Positions 50,679-59,166 of a stretch of 64,000 nt of DNA are shown here, one piece after another. Below the pieces are notes generated by a model. The model ran no database searches and was not told the DNA's origin. It saw nothing but the letters and a program-made list of their open reading frames with translations. This DNA comes from Spongiactinospora rosea (GTDB taxonomy: Bacteria > Actinomycetota > Actinomycetes > Streptosporangiales > Streptosporangiaceae): contig NZ_QMEY01000001.1 of assembly GCF_003315795.1 (NCBI RefSeq), forward strand, positions 806,001-870,000, given 5' to 3'. Position 1 is the stretch's first letter. Every line of letters begins with the position of its first letter. The position numbers and the translations under genes are program-made.

Positions 50679-53600
50679 ATGCAGCCGAGCGTGCCTTCTA
50701 ACGTGGGCCATCCGCTCTCCGGGCCGTGGTACCAGGTCCAGGCCATCGCCGCGCCGACGCGCAGCTCGTCGGCGGAGTGGGACTTCGTCACCGTGCTGCC
50801 CGCCGTGCTCTCGGCCGCGCAGCGCGGCCGGCCGTTCGTCATCGGATGGCTGTCGCGCGGGTCGGGCAGCCCGCTCGAACTGATCACCAACGCCGGTCCG
50901 CTCACCCCGCCGCGTCCGCCGCGCCGGGCCGCGGACGCGCCCCCCGATCCGACGCCCGCCGGGCCGCAGCCGCTGCTCTTCCCCGGCGGGGCGCGCGGGG
51001 TGCCGATCGGGCCGGAATGGCTCGACGACCTCGCCGACCTGGTCTGGACGCCGTGCCCGGGGCGGCAGGCCCCGCCGCTGGGCGGTCGCCGCGAGCCCGC
51101 GCCCGACGAGATCAAGCTGCCCACGCTGTTCGAGTCCACGCTGGTCACGCTGATGTCGCGGCCGTTCGGCTGGCTGGTGGTGGCCGAGCCGACCGACCGG
51201 CTCGACTCCGAGGTGGCCCACCTGCGCACCCAGCTCAACGTGCTGCGGCAGTACGGCGACGCCTCCGAGCGCAGCCGGTACGACGCCGAGCGGGCCGAGC
51301 GGCGGATGCAGGAGCTGGACGCCTTCCGCGAGGCCGGGCTGTGGAACGTTCGCGTGCTCGCCGGGGCGGCGAGCCCCGAGGAACTGCGCCAGATCGCGCC
51401 CGTGCTGGTCGGCTCGGTGGAGATGAGCCAGCACCCGTACCGGCTGCGCAGCGCGCCCTCCGGTGGCGCGGAGTCGGCGTACGGGCTGGCCGAGGCGCTG
51501 GCCGTCGGGGTGCAGGACCCGGCCGACGAGGCGGCGGCGCCGTTCGCCGCGACGGCGGGCGCGCTCGCGGCGCTGGCCGGGCTGCCCCGGCGCGAGGTGC
51601 CCGGCGTACGCGTGCTGGACGCCGGATACTTCGACGTGACCAGCGAGGCCGACGCCCGCGCGCCGGCCGGCGACCTGATCGACCTGGGCACGATCGTGGA
51701 CGGCCAGGACCGCGCGGTGGGCGCGTTCCGGGTGCCGCTGGCCACCCTCAACCGGCACGCGTTCGTCACCGGGGCGACCGGCTCGGGCAAGTCGCAGACC
51801 GTACGCCACCTGCTCGAACAGCTCACCTCCGCGGGCATCCCGTGGCTGGCGATCGAGCCGGCCAAGTCGGAGTACGCGGCGATGGCCGGGCGGGTCGAGC
51901 ACCTGGGGCAGGTGACCGTGATCAACCCGTCCGCGCCCGACACGGTGCCGCTGAGCGTCAACCCGCTCGCGCCCGAGCCGGGCTATCCGGTGCAGGCGCA
52001 CATCGACATGGTCAGGGCGCTGTTCATGGCGGCGTTCGACGCCGAGGAACCGTTCCCGCAGATCATGTCGCTGGCGTTGCAGCGGGTGTACGAGGCCAAC
52101 GGGTGGGACGTGGTGACCGGCGGCGGCATCCCCGGCGCGGCGGTACGGCCGGCCGTACCGACCCTCGAACAGCTCCAGGCGCACGCCATGGACGTGATCC
52201 ACGAGATCGGCTACGGCCGCGAGGTGCAGGCCGACGTGGAGGGGTTCATCCGGCTGCGGCTGCGCAGCCTGCGGGTGGGTTCGGCGGGCCGCTTCTTCGA
52301 GGGCGGGCACCCCGCCGACATCGGCGGCCTGCTGCGCCGCAACGTGGTGCTGGCCATCGAGGACGTCGCCAACGACGAGGACAAGGCGTTCCTGATGGGC
52401 ACGCTGATCATCCGCATCGTGGAGCACCTGCGGATGCGGGCCCGCCAGGAGCGCTCGGCCGGGCTGCGGCACGTGATCGTGATCGAGGAGGCCCACCGGC
52501 TGCTGCGGCACCGCGGCGAGGGCCGGGCCAGCACGCACGCGGTGGAACTGCTGGCCGGGATGCTGGCCGAGATCCGCGCGTACGGCGAGGGCATCGTGGT
52601 GGCCGAGCAGATCCCCACCAAGCTGGTCCCCGACGTGGTGAAGAACACCGCGCTGAAGGTGGTCCACCGGCTGCCCGCCGAGGACGACCGGCAGCTGGTC
52701 GGCGCGGCGATGAACCTCAGCGAGGAGCAGTCCAGGCAGGTGGTGTCGCTGTCGCCGGGGGTGGCCGCGGTGTTCGCCGACGGGATGGACCGGCCGCTGC
52801 GGGTGCAGGTGCCGCTGGGGGAGGGGCGGGAGCGGGCGCTGCCCGGCCCGACGCCGCCGATCGACGGGCGGCGTTCGGTCGCCTGCGGGGCGGCCTGCCG
52901 CAGTGGCAAGGCGTGCACGCTGTTCGAGCTGCGCGAGGCCGACCTGCTGGCCGACGCGCCGGAGTGGGCCTGGCTGCGGATCTGGACCGACACGCTGGTG
53001 CTCGCGTTCTGCGCCAACCGGCCGCTGCCCGGGGTGCCGCGGGTGCTCGCCGACATCTGGTCCGAGCTGCCCGAACGCCGCCGCGAGTGCCTGCTGGCCA
53101 CCCTGGTGGAACGTGGCGTGGCCCGGCGGGCCTGGTCGCTGCGGACGCTCTACGACCCCGACCTGCTGACCCAGAAGGCGGCGGAGGTCGCGGTCGAACT
53201 GCTCGCCCCGCGGCCCGCCCCCGGCCCGCGGCGGCCCACCGAACGCCAGGGGCCGGAGTGGGTGATCCCGCAGGTCCGCTGGCTGCACGAGGTGGACCGG
53301 CTGTTCCCCTACGGGCATCCCGCGCCTGATCTGCGCACTCCCGCGCCGCCGATGGAGTACGCGCTGTTCGGCGCGGGGGCGTACGACCGGCCCTACCCCC
53401 AGCCGGGCCGCCCGGGCGGCGAACTGCTCGGCCACCGGGCCAAGGCGCTGCGCCACCACCCGCTGTCCATGGAGGTGGACCGCAACCGGGCGCTGGCCTA
53501 CCGGGCGATCCTCGGCGACGACGAGCACGCGGTGGTGGGGCGCGACATCATGACCGTCGCCATCGGCGTGGACCCCGCGCAGCGGATCGGCCATGTGGCC

Positions 53601-53714
53601 CAGACGATGGCGGCGAGCTGGCTGGAGACGGTGCTGTCGTGGCCGCGCCGGTTCGTCATGCCGTTCGACGGCGATTCCGACGCGGAGGCGGAGATTTCGT
53701 TTACCGACCAGTAG
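50679..53714 (+). CDS. HerA/VirB4-like ATPase (DUF87-type)
   Basis: A 1011-residue protein. Walker A is FVTGATGSGKSQTVRHLL (Lys near residue 369), Walker B is HVIVIEEAHRLL (about 598-609), and an Arg-finger-like stretch follows (EQIPTKLVPDVVKNTALKVVHRLP). The N-terminal ~330 residues and a Cys cluster (CGAACRSGKAC, about 735-748) are family-specific. HerA/FtsK-like ATPases move DNA or protein. It follows the two-TM protein on the same strand, likely one operon. No nuclease (NurA) or conjugation gene is near. Confidence 0.8.
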   Translation: MQPSVPSNVGHPLSGPWYQVQAIAAPTRSSSAEWDFVTVLPAVLSAAQRGRPFVIGWLSRGSGSPLELITNAGPLTPPRPPRRAADAPPDPTPAGPQPLLFPGGARGVPIGPEWLDDLADLVWTPCPGRQAPPLGGRREPAPDEIKLPTLFESTLVTLMSRPFGWLVVAEPTDRLDSEVAHLRTQLNVLRQYGDASERSRYDAERAERRMQELDAFREAGLWNVRVLAGAASPEELRQIAPVLVGSVEMSQHPYRLRSAPSGGAESAYGLAEALAVGVQDPADEAAAPFAATAGALAALAGLPRREVPGVRVLDAGYFDVTSEADARAPAGDLIDLGTIVDGQDRAVGAFRVPLATLNRHAFVTGATGSGKSQTVRHLLEQLTSAGIPWLAIEPAKSEYAAMAGRVEHLGQVTVINPSAPDTVPLSVNPLAPEPGYPVQAHIDMVRALFMAAFDAEEPFPQIMSLALQRVYEANGWDVVTGGGIPGAAVRPAVPTLEQLQAHAMDVIHEIGYGREVQADVEGFIRLRLRSLRVGSAGRFFEGGHPADIGGLLRRNVVLAIEDVANDEDKAFLMGTLIIRIVEHLRMRARQERSAGLRHVIVIEEAHRLLRHRGEGRASTHAVELLAGMLAEIRAYGEGIVVAEQIPTKLVPDVVKNTALKVVHRLPAEDDRQLVGAAMNLSEEQSRQVVSLSPGVAAVFADGMDRPLRVQVPLGEGRERALPGPTPPIDGRRSVACGAACRSGKACTLFELREADLLADAPEWAWLRIWTDTLVLAFCANRPLPGVPRVLADIWSELPERRRECLLATLVERGVARRAWSLRTLYDPDLLTQKAAEVAVELLAPRPAPGPRRPTERQGPEWVIPQVRWLHEVDRLFPYGHPAPDLRTPAPPMEYALFGAGAYDRPYPQPGRPGGELLGHRAKALRHHPLSMEVDRNRALAYRAILGDDEHAVVGRDIMTVAIGVDPAQRIGHVAQTMAASWLETVLSWPRRFVMPFDGDSDAEAEISFTDQ

Positions 53715-53729
53715 CGTAGAGTGGTCGAT

Positions 53730-53879
53730 ATGCCACGAAAAGTGACATTCTTTCTGGGGGCCGTGCTGATCGCCGGGGCGCTGCTCGTCATGGGCGCCAT
53801 CACGCTCACGGTCGTCCTGGCCGCGTGCATGCCGAGGTCCGTTCCGCCGTACACGCCGATCGTGCGGGTGTCCCCATGA
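53730..53879 (+). CDS. Small membrane peptide, 49 residues
   Basis: A 49-residue ORF: MPRKVTFFLG, a hydrophobic helix (AVLIAGALLVMGAITLTVVLAAC in two parts around Met) and a Pro-rich tail. TAGAGT ends seven bases before the ATG, suggesting a leaderless message. It starts 15 bases after the ATPase stop and could be its membrane partner or an independent small protein. No family recognised. Confidence 0.45.
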   Translation: MPRKVTFFLGAVLIAGALLVMGAITLTVVLAACMPRSVPPYTPIVRVSP

Positions 53880-53929
53880 TCTCCGCCACGAGGGGCGACG
53901 GGACCGATCCGCGGCTAGGATCGGACGTC

Positions 53930-55159
53930 ATGAGTCAGCTTCCGTTCAGGGCGCAGGTCGCCAGCGCGCTCGGCCGGACGGCCGCCACGCTGTCCCGCAT
54001 GACCGGGCGCGGCGACGGTTCGGTGATCGGCGGCCGGGTCGGCCTGGTGCTGGAGCCCGACCTCCTGCGCAAGCTCGCGCAGGACCGCAAGCTGGTGCTG
54101 GTCAGCGCCACCAACGGCAAGACCACCACGACCCGGCTGATCACCTCGGCGCTGCTGGAGCTGGGTGAGGTCGCCACCAACGCGTTCGGCGCCAACATGC
54201 CCGCCGGTCACGTGTCCGCGCTGTCGCAGGCCAAGCGCGCGCCGTACGGCGTGCTGGAGGTGGACGAGAAGTACCTCCCCGACGTGCTCGACACGACGGG
54301 CGCGAGCGTGCTGTGCCTGATGAACCTCAGCCGCGACCAGATGGACCGCGCGGCCGAGATCTGGCTGCTGGCCCAGAAGTGGCGGCGGGCGGTCGCGGGC
54401 AAGCCCGTCCACGTCGTGGCCAACTGCGACGACCCGCTGGTCACCTGGGCCGCGTCCACCGCGGGCCAGGTCATCTGGGTGGCCGCGGGGCAGCGCTGGA
54501 AAGAGGACTCCTGGTGCTGTCCCGAGTGCGGCGGCCCGCTCGACCGTAAAGACGCCGACTGGGCCTGCCGGGAGTGCCGCTTCAGGCGTCCGCAGCCGCA
54601 CTGGGTGCTCGACCACGACACGGCGATCGACCCGCGCGGGCAGCGCTGGCCGCTCGACATCCAGCTCCCCGGCCAGGCCAACCGCGCCAACGCGGTGATG
54701 GCGCTGGCGGTGGTGGAGATCTTCGGCGTGCCGGTGCAGCGGGCGCTGCCCAAGCTGGCCGAGGTCCGCTCGGTGGCCGGCCGGTACACCACCGTGGAGC
54801 GCGACGGCAGGCACGCCCGGCTGCTGCTGGCGAAGAACCCGGCGGGCTGGCTGGAGGCGTTCGACGTCACCGACCCCGCGCTGCCGATCATCTTGGCGGT
54901 CAACGCGCAGGGCCCCGACGGGCGCGACACCTCCTGGCTGTGGGACGTCGACTACCGCATCCTGCGCGGCCGTCCGGTGTTCGTGATCGGCGAGCGCAAG
55001 CTCGACCTCGCGCTCCGGCTGGACACGGCGGGGGTGCCGTTCCAGCTTGCCGCCGACTTCACCCAGGCGCTGGCCGCGCAGCCGCCCGGCCGGGTCGACG
55101 TGATCGCCAACTACACCGCCTTCCAGCAGATTCGGACGGAGTTCGGTCGTGCAGAATGA
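53930..55159 (+). CDS. murT: Lipid II isoglutaminyl synthase subunit MurT
   Basis: A 409-residue Mur-ligase-like protein. The ATP loop is VSATNGKTTTTRLI. A Zn ribbon (CPECGG, then CRECRF, about residues 204-226) is inserted in the central domain, a MurT feature. The C-terminal DUF1727 carries WLWDVDYRIL. With GatD it amidates D-Glu in lipid II. TAGGAT ends eight bases before the ATG (leaderless). It overlaps gatD by 11 bases. Confidence 0.93.
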   Translation: MSQLPFRAQVASALGRTAATLSRMTGRGDGSVIGGRVGLVLEPDLLRKLAQDRKLVLVSATNGKTTTTRLITSALLELGEVATNAFGANMPAGHVSALSQAKRAPYGVLEVDEKYLPDVLDTTGASVLCLMNLSRDQMDRAAEIWLLAQKWRRAVAGKPVHVVANCDDPLVTWAASTAGQVIWVAAGQRWKEDSWCCPECGGPLDRKDADWACRECRFRRPQPHWVLDHDTAIDPRGQRWPLDIQLPGQANRANAVMALAVVEIFGVPVQRALPKLAEVRSVAGRYTTVERDGRHARLLLAKNPAGWLEAFDVTDPALPIILAVNAQGPDGRDTSWLWDVDYRILRGRPVFVIGERKLDLALRLDTAGVPFQLAADFTQALAAQPPGRVDVIANYTAFQQIRTEFGRAE

Positions 55160-55883
55160 CCCCAGGCGCACCGAGAGCGCACTTCGCATCGTCTGGATCT
55201 ACCCGGACCTGCTGAGCACCTACGGCGACCAGGGCAACGTGCTGGTGCTCGAACAGCGCGCGCTGCGCCGCGGCATCCCCGTGGAGACCGTGCACGTGCG
55301 TTCGGCCGATCCCGTCCCGGAGGGCGGTGACATCTACCTGATCGGCGGCGGCGAGGACCGCCCGCAGATCCTCGGGGCCGAGCGGCTGCGCCGCGACGGC
55401 GGCCTGCACCGGGCGGTGGCCAGGGGCGCGACCGTGCTGGCCGTGTGCGCGGGCTACCAGATCATGGGCACCACGTTCGGCGGCGAGGAGGGGCAGCCGG
55501 TGGCCGGCATCGAGCTGCTGGACATCGCCAGCGGGCGGGGCAAGGCCCGGGCGGTCGGCGAGCTGGCCGCCGAGGTCGCGCCGGAGCTGGGCGGCCTGCC
55601 GATGCTGACCGGCTTTGAAAATCACATGGGGGTGACCTGGCTCGGTTCGGCCGTCCGGCCGCTGTCGCGCACGATCGTCGGCACCGGCAACGGCGACGGC
55701 ACCGAGGGCTGCTACTCCGGCCGGGTCATCGGCACCTACCTGCACGGCCCGGCGCTGGCCCGCAACCCGGCGCTGGCCGACCTGCTGCTGAGCTGGGCCA
55801 CCGGGCCGCTGGCCCCGCTCGACGACACCTGGTACGACCGGCTCCGCCAGGAGCGGCTGGCCGCCGTACTGCCCAACCAGTAG
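55149..55883 (+). CDS. gatD: Lipid II isoglutaminyl synthase glutaminase subunit GatD
   Basis: A 244-residue class I glutamine amidotransferase. The nucleophile Cys is in VLAVCAGYQIMGTTF and the catalytic His in VIGTYLHGPALARNP. TGFENHMGVTWLG is typical of the CobB/CobQ-like GatD group. It supplies ammonia to MurT. GTG start inside the murT 3' end. Confidence 0.93.
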   Translation: MQNDPRRTESALRIVWIYPDLLSTYGDQGNVLVLEQRALRRGIPVETVHVRSADPVPEGGDIYLIGGGEDRPQILGAERLRRDGGLHRAVARGATVLAVCAGYQIMGTTFGGEEGQPVAGIELLDIASGRGKARAVGELAAEVAPELGGLPMLTGFENHMGVTWLGSAVRPLSRTIVGTGNGDGTEGCYSGRVIGTYLHGPALARNPALADLLLSWATGPLAPLDDTWYDRLRQERLAAVLPNQ

Positions 55884-55888
55884 GCCCG

Positions 55889-56251
55889 TCAGTAGACGAG
55901 GGCCTGCGCGCCCTCAGAGACGATCTCCTCGACGAACGCCGGGGCCCCCGCGATGCGGACGCCCTTGATCACGTCGTCCACGGTGATGTCGCGGCGGGCC
56001 GCGCACTGCGTGCAGAGGGTCACCTGCCCGGCGGCGAGCACGGCGTCCAGGAGGTCCTGCAGCGGGGCGGCGTGGGCCAGCTTGAACTCCGCGGCCCGGC
56101 CGGGCAGCGCGAACCACGACGCCTCGCCGGTCAGCCACAGCGAGACCGGGACGCCGCTCGCCAGCGCCGCCGCCGCCACCGTGAACGCCTGGTTGCAACG
56201 CTCGGGGGCGTCGGCTCCGGCGGTCACCTTGATCACCAGTGAACGTGCCAT
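55889..56251 (-). CDS. DsrE-family sulfur relay-like protein
   Basis: A 120-residue protein of the DsrE/F fold: VIKVTAGADAPERCNQAFTVAAAALASGVPVSLWLTGEA and LCTQCAARRDIT with two Cys near residues 80-83. The family moves sulfur or acts as a peroxiredoxin-like protein; the role here is not fixed. It converges on gatD with a 5-base gap. Confidence 0.8.
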   Translation of the reverse strand: MARSLVIKVTAGADAPERCNQAFTVAAAALASGVPVSLWLTGEASWFALPGRAAEFKLAHAAPLQDLLDAVLAAGQVTLCTQCAARRDITVDDVIKGVRIAGAPAFVEEIVSEGAQALVY

Positions 56252-56261
56252 GCCGGAAAGC

Positions 56262-57011
56262 CTATTCCGACGGCGCCATGATCCACCAGACGGCCGTGCC
56301 GATCAGCAACAGCGCCCCGCCCGCCGAGGTCAGCGCCGCGGTCAGCCGGGAGCGGGTGCGCAGCTCGGCCTCGCTGCTGGTGGAGATGATGAACGGCGGG
56401 GCCGCCGGGGCGCAGATCGACGGCACGCCGTCCACCTGCCTGGCCGCGCCGAGGGCGTACACGGGGTCGCCCTCGCGCAGCACCCACTCCTGGAAGCGGT
56501 TGCCCTGGGTCGAGCCCTCGCCCCTGCCCAGCATCACGCCCAGCGCGCTCGCCCGGTCCCCGATCGGCCCGTGAGAGCCCTCGTAGACGTTGATCGTCCT
56601 GGTCGCGCCGTCGGGACGCTTGTCGCCCGGGTGCAGCGGCACCCGGCCGCTCACGTCGCTGACCGCGAAGGGCGTGCCGGACTGGGAGTCGAAGATCTCC
56701 TCTTCCTTGGTGACCCGCTTCCTGCCGCCGTCCTTCTGCCGCTGCCACTCGGTGTACCGGCGGGTGACCCTGATCCGGTGCCACACGCACGGCGTGCCGG
56801 TGAACGGCGAGCGCAGCGGCCCCGCCGGGCCGGGCGCCGCCGTGCCCTGCACCTCGACGACGACCTCGCGGCCCGGATCGATCAACGAGCCCACGTCTCC
56901 GGCCCCGATGGTCGGGGTCTTGGCCATCACCTGCTGCCGGTACCGCTCGTACAGGGCCCAGCCGATCAGGGCGAGCCCGGCGAGGATGAACGCGATGCGG
57001 TAGATCAGCAT
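56262..57011 (-). CDS. GIDE-domain membrane protein
   Basis: A 249-residue protein with an N-terminal helix (about 5-22) and a C-terminal helix (about 225-245). The middle is a GIDE/E3-ligase-related domain (VVVEVQGTAAPGPAGPLRSPFTGTPCVWHRIRVTRRY; WVLREGDPVYALGAARQVDG), as in MUL1-like proteins but without a RING finger. Function in bacteria is unknown. ATG at 57011 gives MLIYRIAF. Confidence 0.8.
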   Translation of the reverse strand: MLIYRIAFILAGLALIGWALYERYRQQVMAKTPTIGAGDVGSLIDPGREVVVEVQGTAAPGPAGPLRSPFTGTPCVWHRIRVTRRYTEWQRQKDGGRKRVTKEEEIFDSQSGTPFAVSDVSGRVPLHPGDKRPDGATRTINVYEGSHGPIGDRASALGVMLGRGEGSTQGNRFQEWVLREGDPVYALGAARQVDGVPSICAPAAPPFIISTSSEAELRTRSRLTAALTSAGGALLLIGTAVWWIMAPSE

Positions 57012-57125
57012 CGACGGGTCCCGGGGAGATTGGCGGTATGTGGTGACATGGCTGACCAATTTAGAGGCATTGGCCGGGCCGTGCCCGCACACTCCGGGTC
57101 CCGTGTGGCTCTAGGCTCCTGTTCT

Positions 57126-57635
57126 ATGGGCCTACCTGACATGCATGCCGACCTCGAACCGCTCGCCTTCCTGCTCGGCCGGTGGGAGGGCGCGGGGGTC
57201 GGCGGATACCCGACGATGGAGAGCATCCGGTTCGGCCAGGAGATCGTCTTCGGGCACAACGGCAAGCCGTTCCTGAGCTATGTGAGCCGTACCTGGCTGC
57301 TGGACGACGAGGGCGGGCGCGTACGCCCGCTGGCCACCGAGTCCGGCTACTGGCGCGCGCAGCCGGAGCGCCAGGTCGAGGTGATGCTCGCGCACCCCAC
57401 CGGGATCGTGGAGATCTACCTCGGCGAGGTGGTGTTCAACAAGGTCGAGATGGCCACGGACGTGGTGGCGCGGACCGGCACGGCGAAGGAGTACGCGGCG
57501 GGCCGCCGGCTGTACGGGCTGGTGAACGGCAACCTGATGTGGGCCTATGAGATGGCCGCGATGGGCCACGGGATCCAGCCGCACATGTCGGCCGAGCTGA
57601 AGAAGGTGGCGGAGTTCACCGGCGAGGAGTCCTGA
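57126..57635 (+). CDS. Nitrobindin-family heme beta-barrel protein
   Basis: A 169-residue FABP-like barrel. LLGRWEGAGVGGYP is the nitrobindin GxWxGxG motif and GHGIQPHMSAELKKV holds the proximal His. The family binds ferric heme and reacts with NO or peroxynitrite. TAGGCT ends eight bases before the ATG (leaderless). It is divergent from the GIDE-domain gene. Confidence 0.88.
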   Translation: MGLPDMHADLEPLAFLLGRWEGAGVGGYPTMESIRFGQEIVFGHNGKPFLSYVSRTWLLDDEGGRVRPLATESGYWRAQPERQVEVMLAHPTGIVEIYLGEVVFNKVEMATDVVARTGTAKEYAAGRRLYGLVNGNLMWAYEMAAMGHGIQPHMSAELKKVAEFTGEES

Positions 57636-57653
57636 CCGCCCGGCGTACGGGCA

Positions 57654-57744
57654 GAAAAGAACCCCGGGCGTGCTCCACCCGCCTTGCGGCGGATGGGCCG
57701 GATGGACCAACAGGCGCGAAGCGCCTTCCGGCTGCCCGGGGTTC
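57654..57744 (-). terminator. Intrinsic terminator with T-tract on the minus strand
   Basis: GAACCCCGGGC (57659-57669) pairs perfectly with GCCCGGGGTTC (57734-57744); on the minus strand the stem is followed by TTTTCT. Two smaller hairpins sit inside the 64-base interior. The T run makes it an unusually classical terminator for this genome. Confidence 0.7.
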
Positions 57745-57810
57745 CGGTGGTTGCCTTGTAGTCGCCGGACGTCGCCAGACGCCCGGACCTAGGTCCGGAG
57801 TCGGCGAGTC

Positions 57811-57852
57811 CTAACGGACAGCCACCTCGCTAGCCCAATAATGATCAACCAT
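57811..57852 (-). CDS. 13-codon ORF MVDHYWASEVAVR with extended Shine-Dalgarno
   Basis: ATG at 57852 to TAG at 57811. Upstream, bases 57871 to 57857 read AAAGGAGGTGGTCCA, which matches the complement of the 16S rRNA 3' end over about 15 bases with a single G-U position. Spacing from AGGAGG to the ATG is about 11 bases. The peptide resembles nothing recognised. Confidence 0.5.
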   Translation of the reverse strand: MVDHYWASEVAVR

Positions 57853-57883
57853 TGTCTGGACCACCTCCTTTCCGCGTGCTTGC

Positions 57884-57913
57884 ACCATATGTCCAGCCCG
57901 CAAACCACGGCAA
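57884..57913 (-). promoter_or_regulatory. Promoter TTGCCG-18-TATGGT
   Basis: On the minus strand TTGCCG (57908-57913), an 18-base spacer and TATGGT (57884-57889). It would initiate about 57877, just ahead of the long ribosome site. Confidence 0.55.
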
Positions 57914-58029
57914 ACCCTTTTTAACCGGACACCCCGCAGGCCCATCCCACCCCCGCTGACCAGGCCGATGGAAGCAGAATGAAACACCGCGCCAAACGAC
58001 ACGCCTCCTGCCGCCCTGCCCGCTTCTTG

Positions 58030-58312
58030 CCCTGCGCCGGCGTGAGAACCCGTTCCGCAGTCTCGTCCAGCACGGCCTGACGCAACTGCATGTACAGGCC
58101 CGGGGCGATCTGCGTCTTCGAGCGCCCCAGCCCGACCGAGGCCACCTTGATGTCCGGCCCGGCCTCCGACATCAACGTGGCCGCCGTGTGCCGCCCCTCA
58201 CGTAGCTTGATCACCGGCAGGCCGGCCTCGCGGGCCGTCGCCTCGAACCCCTCCGTCATCCGTTCCGGGTTCCACGGCCGTCCGGCCGGGTGTGGATCAG
58301 ATCGTTGTTTGG
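58030..58312 (-). pseudogene. Tyrosine recombinase (phage-type integrase) relic, C-terminal part
   Basis: The frame RPWNPERMTEGFEATAREAGLPVIKLREGRHTAATLMSEAG...TQIAPGLYMQL is the catalytic end of an actinophage/plasmid integrase. The RHT box has Arg, and the Tyr is kept (GLYMQ), but the usual second His is Arg (LGRSKTQ). The preceding NDLIHTRPDG is in another frame, so there is a frameshift near 58283, and the N-terminal two thirds are missing. An att site was not found. Confidence 0.75.
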
Positions 58313-58610
58313 GTACTCCTCCCCGGCGGCCAGCGGATGATCTGGTCATCGTGGCGTTGACTCTTGTTCTGCGCCGGAGTTCGGCGTAGCCGGGATCGGC
58401 GGGCCGGCCGCCCATCATGCGTGTCCCCCTCGCGAAAGACGCCGTAGGAGACGAAGACGCCGCAGGTCTCCAGCAGCGTGCCACCTCCATCATGACCACT
58501 CTGGGTAATAGATTTACCACTTAGTGACTTTATGTGTCATATAGGCAGGACATGTTGACTATGCCGGAGCGGGGTCGGCCACAGGACTTTAAAGAGCGGA
58601 GAGCGTCTTC

Positions 58611-59072
58611 ATGAGCACTGAAACAGGCGAGACGAATATAGCGAGAGCGCTCGAAGGGCGATGGTACAACGTCTATACCGAAGTTGACGGGGAGCCCGTC
58701 GACCAGGCGGACAGCATCATCGAGATGCGGGGCAACGAGTTCACGATCGAACAAGATGGAAATGTGACGTATCGTGGTACCTACAGGGTGGGCCCGGCGT
58801 TCGAGGGAAATCGATCGCAGTATCACATCACCCTCATCTACAGCGAGAGCATAAATCCGCTCTTCCTCGGAGGTCCCCGCCCCGGGCTGTTCCAGATATG
58901 CGGCGAGACCCTTACCACGGTGTTCGCAGGCGTAGGACAGCAAGCGCCCCGCCAGTTCATAACCCACCGTGGCAGCGAGTCGGTACTGACGCGCTACCGA
59001 CTGGAGGGGGCCAAGCGCCTCAACCCCCGCGAGCGTGGAGTCACGCTGTTCGGAGGCAACTCCATATGGTGA
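58611..59072 (+). CDS. TIGR03067-type lipocalin-like protein
   Basis: A 153-residue soluble protein: LEGRWYNVYTEVDGEPVDQADSIIEMRGNEFTIEQDGNVTYRGTYRVG is the TIGR03067 pattern (short beta-barrel with a leading helix). Codon use is less GC-rich than neighbours. It lies 94 bases upstream of a radical SAM gene on the same strand, so they may share an operon. Its partner role (substrate or binding protein) is inferred only. A GGAGAGCG ribosome site precedes the ATG. Confidence 0.65.
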   Translation: MSTETGETNIARALEGRWYNVYTEVDGEPVDQADSIIEMRGNEFTIEQDGNVTYRGTYRVGPAFEGNRSQYHITLIYSESINPLFLGGPRPGLFQICGETLTTVFAGVGQQAPRQFITHRGSESVLTRYRLEGAKRLNPRERGVTLFGGNSIW

Positions 59073-59166
59073 CTGCGGCATCGGCGTGAGCCGGTCGCGA
59101 AGGAGTAGGACTCTTCTCAGGGGTGGCCGGATATCCGCCACCCCTCGACTCTATCAGGGCGGCGGT

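Larger units (their letters stand above)
57650..57877 (-). ncRNA. Structured small RNA carrying a 13-codon ORF
   Basis: The minus strand shows a complete small transcription unit of ~225 bases: promoter at 57884-57913, a short leader with a very long ribosome site, a 13-codon ORF (57852-57811), a 16-bp palindrome (CCGGACCTAGGTCCGG, 57783-57798), further hairpins (GGCGCTTCGCGCC-like) and an intrinsic terminator at 57659-57744. No protein family explains it. It could be a regulatory RNA, a leader without a downstream gene, or a carrier of the peptide. Confidence 0.5.

Noticed and set aside
57853..57871. Fragment of a 16S rRNA 3' end
   Set aside because: Only about 15 bases match the complement of the 16S tail, the flanks are not rRNA, and an ATG follows at a usable spacing.
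58264..58520. A complete integrase with an attachment site next to a tRNA
   Set aside because: N-terminal parts are missing, there is a frameshift, and the nearest tRNA is 26 kb away; no flanking direct repeat was seen.
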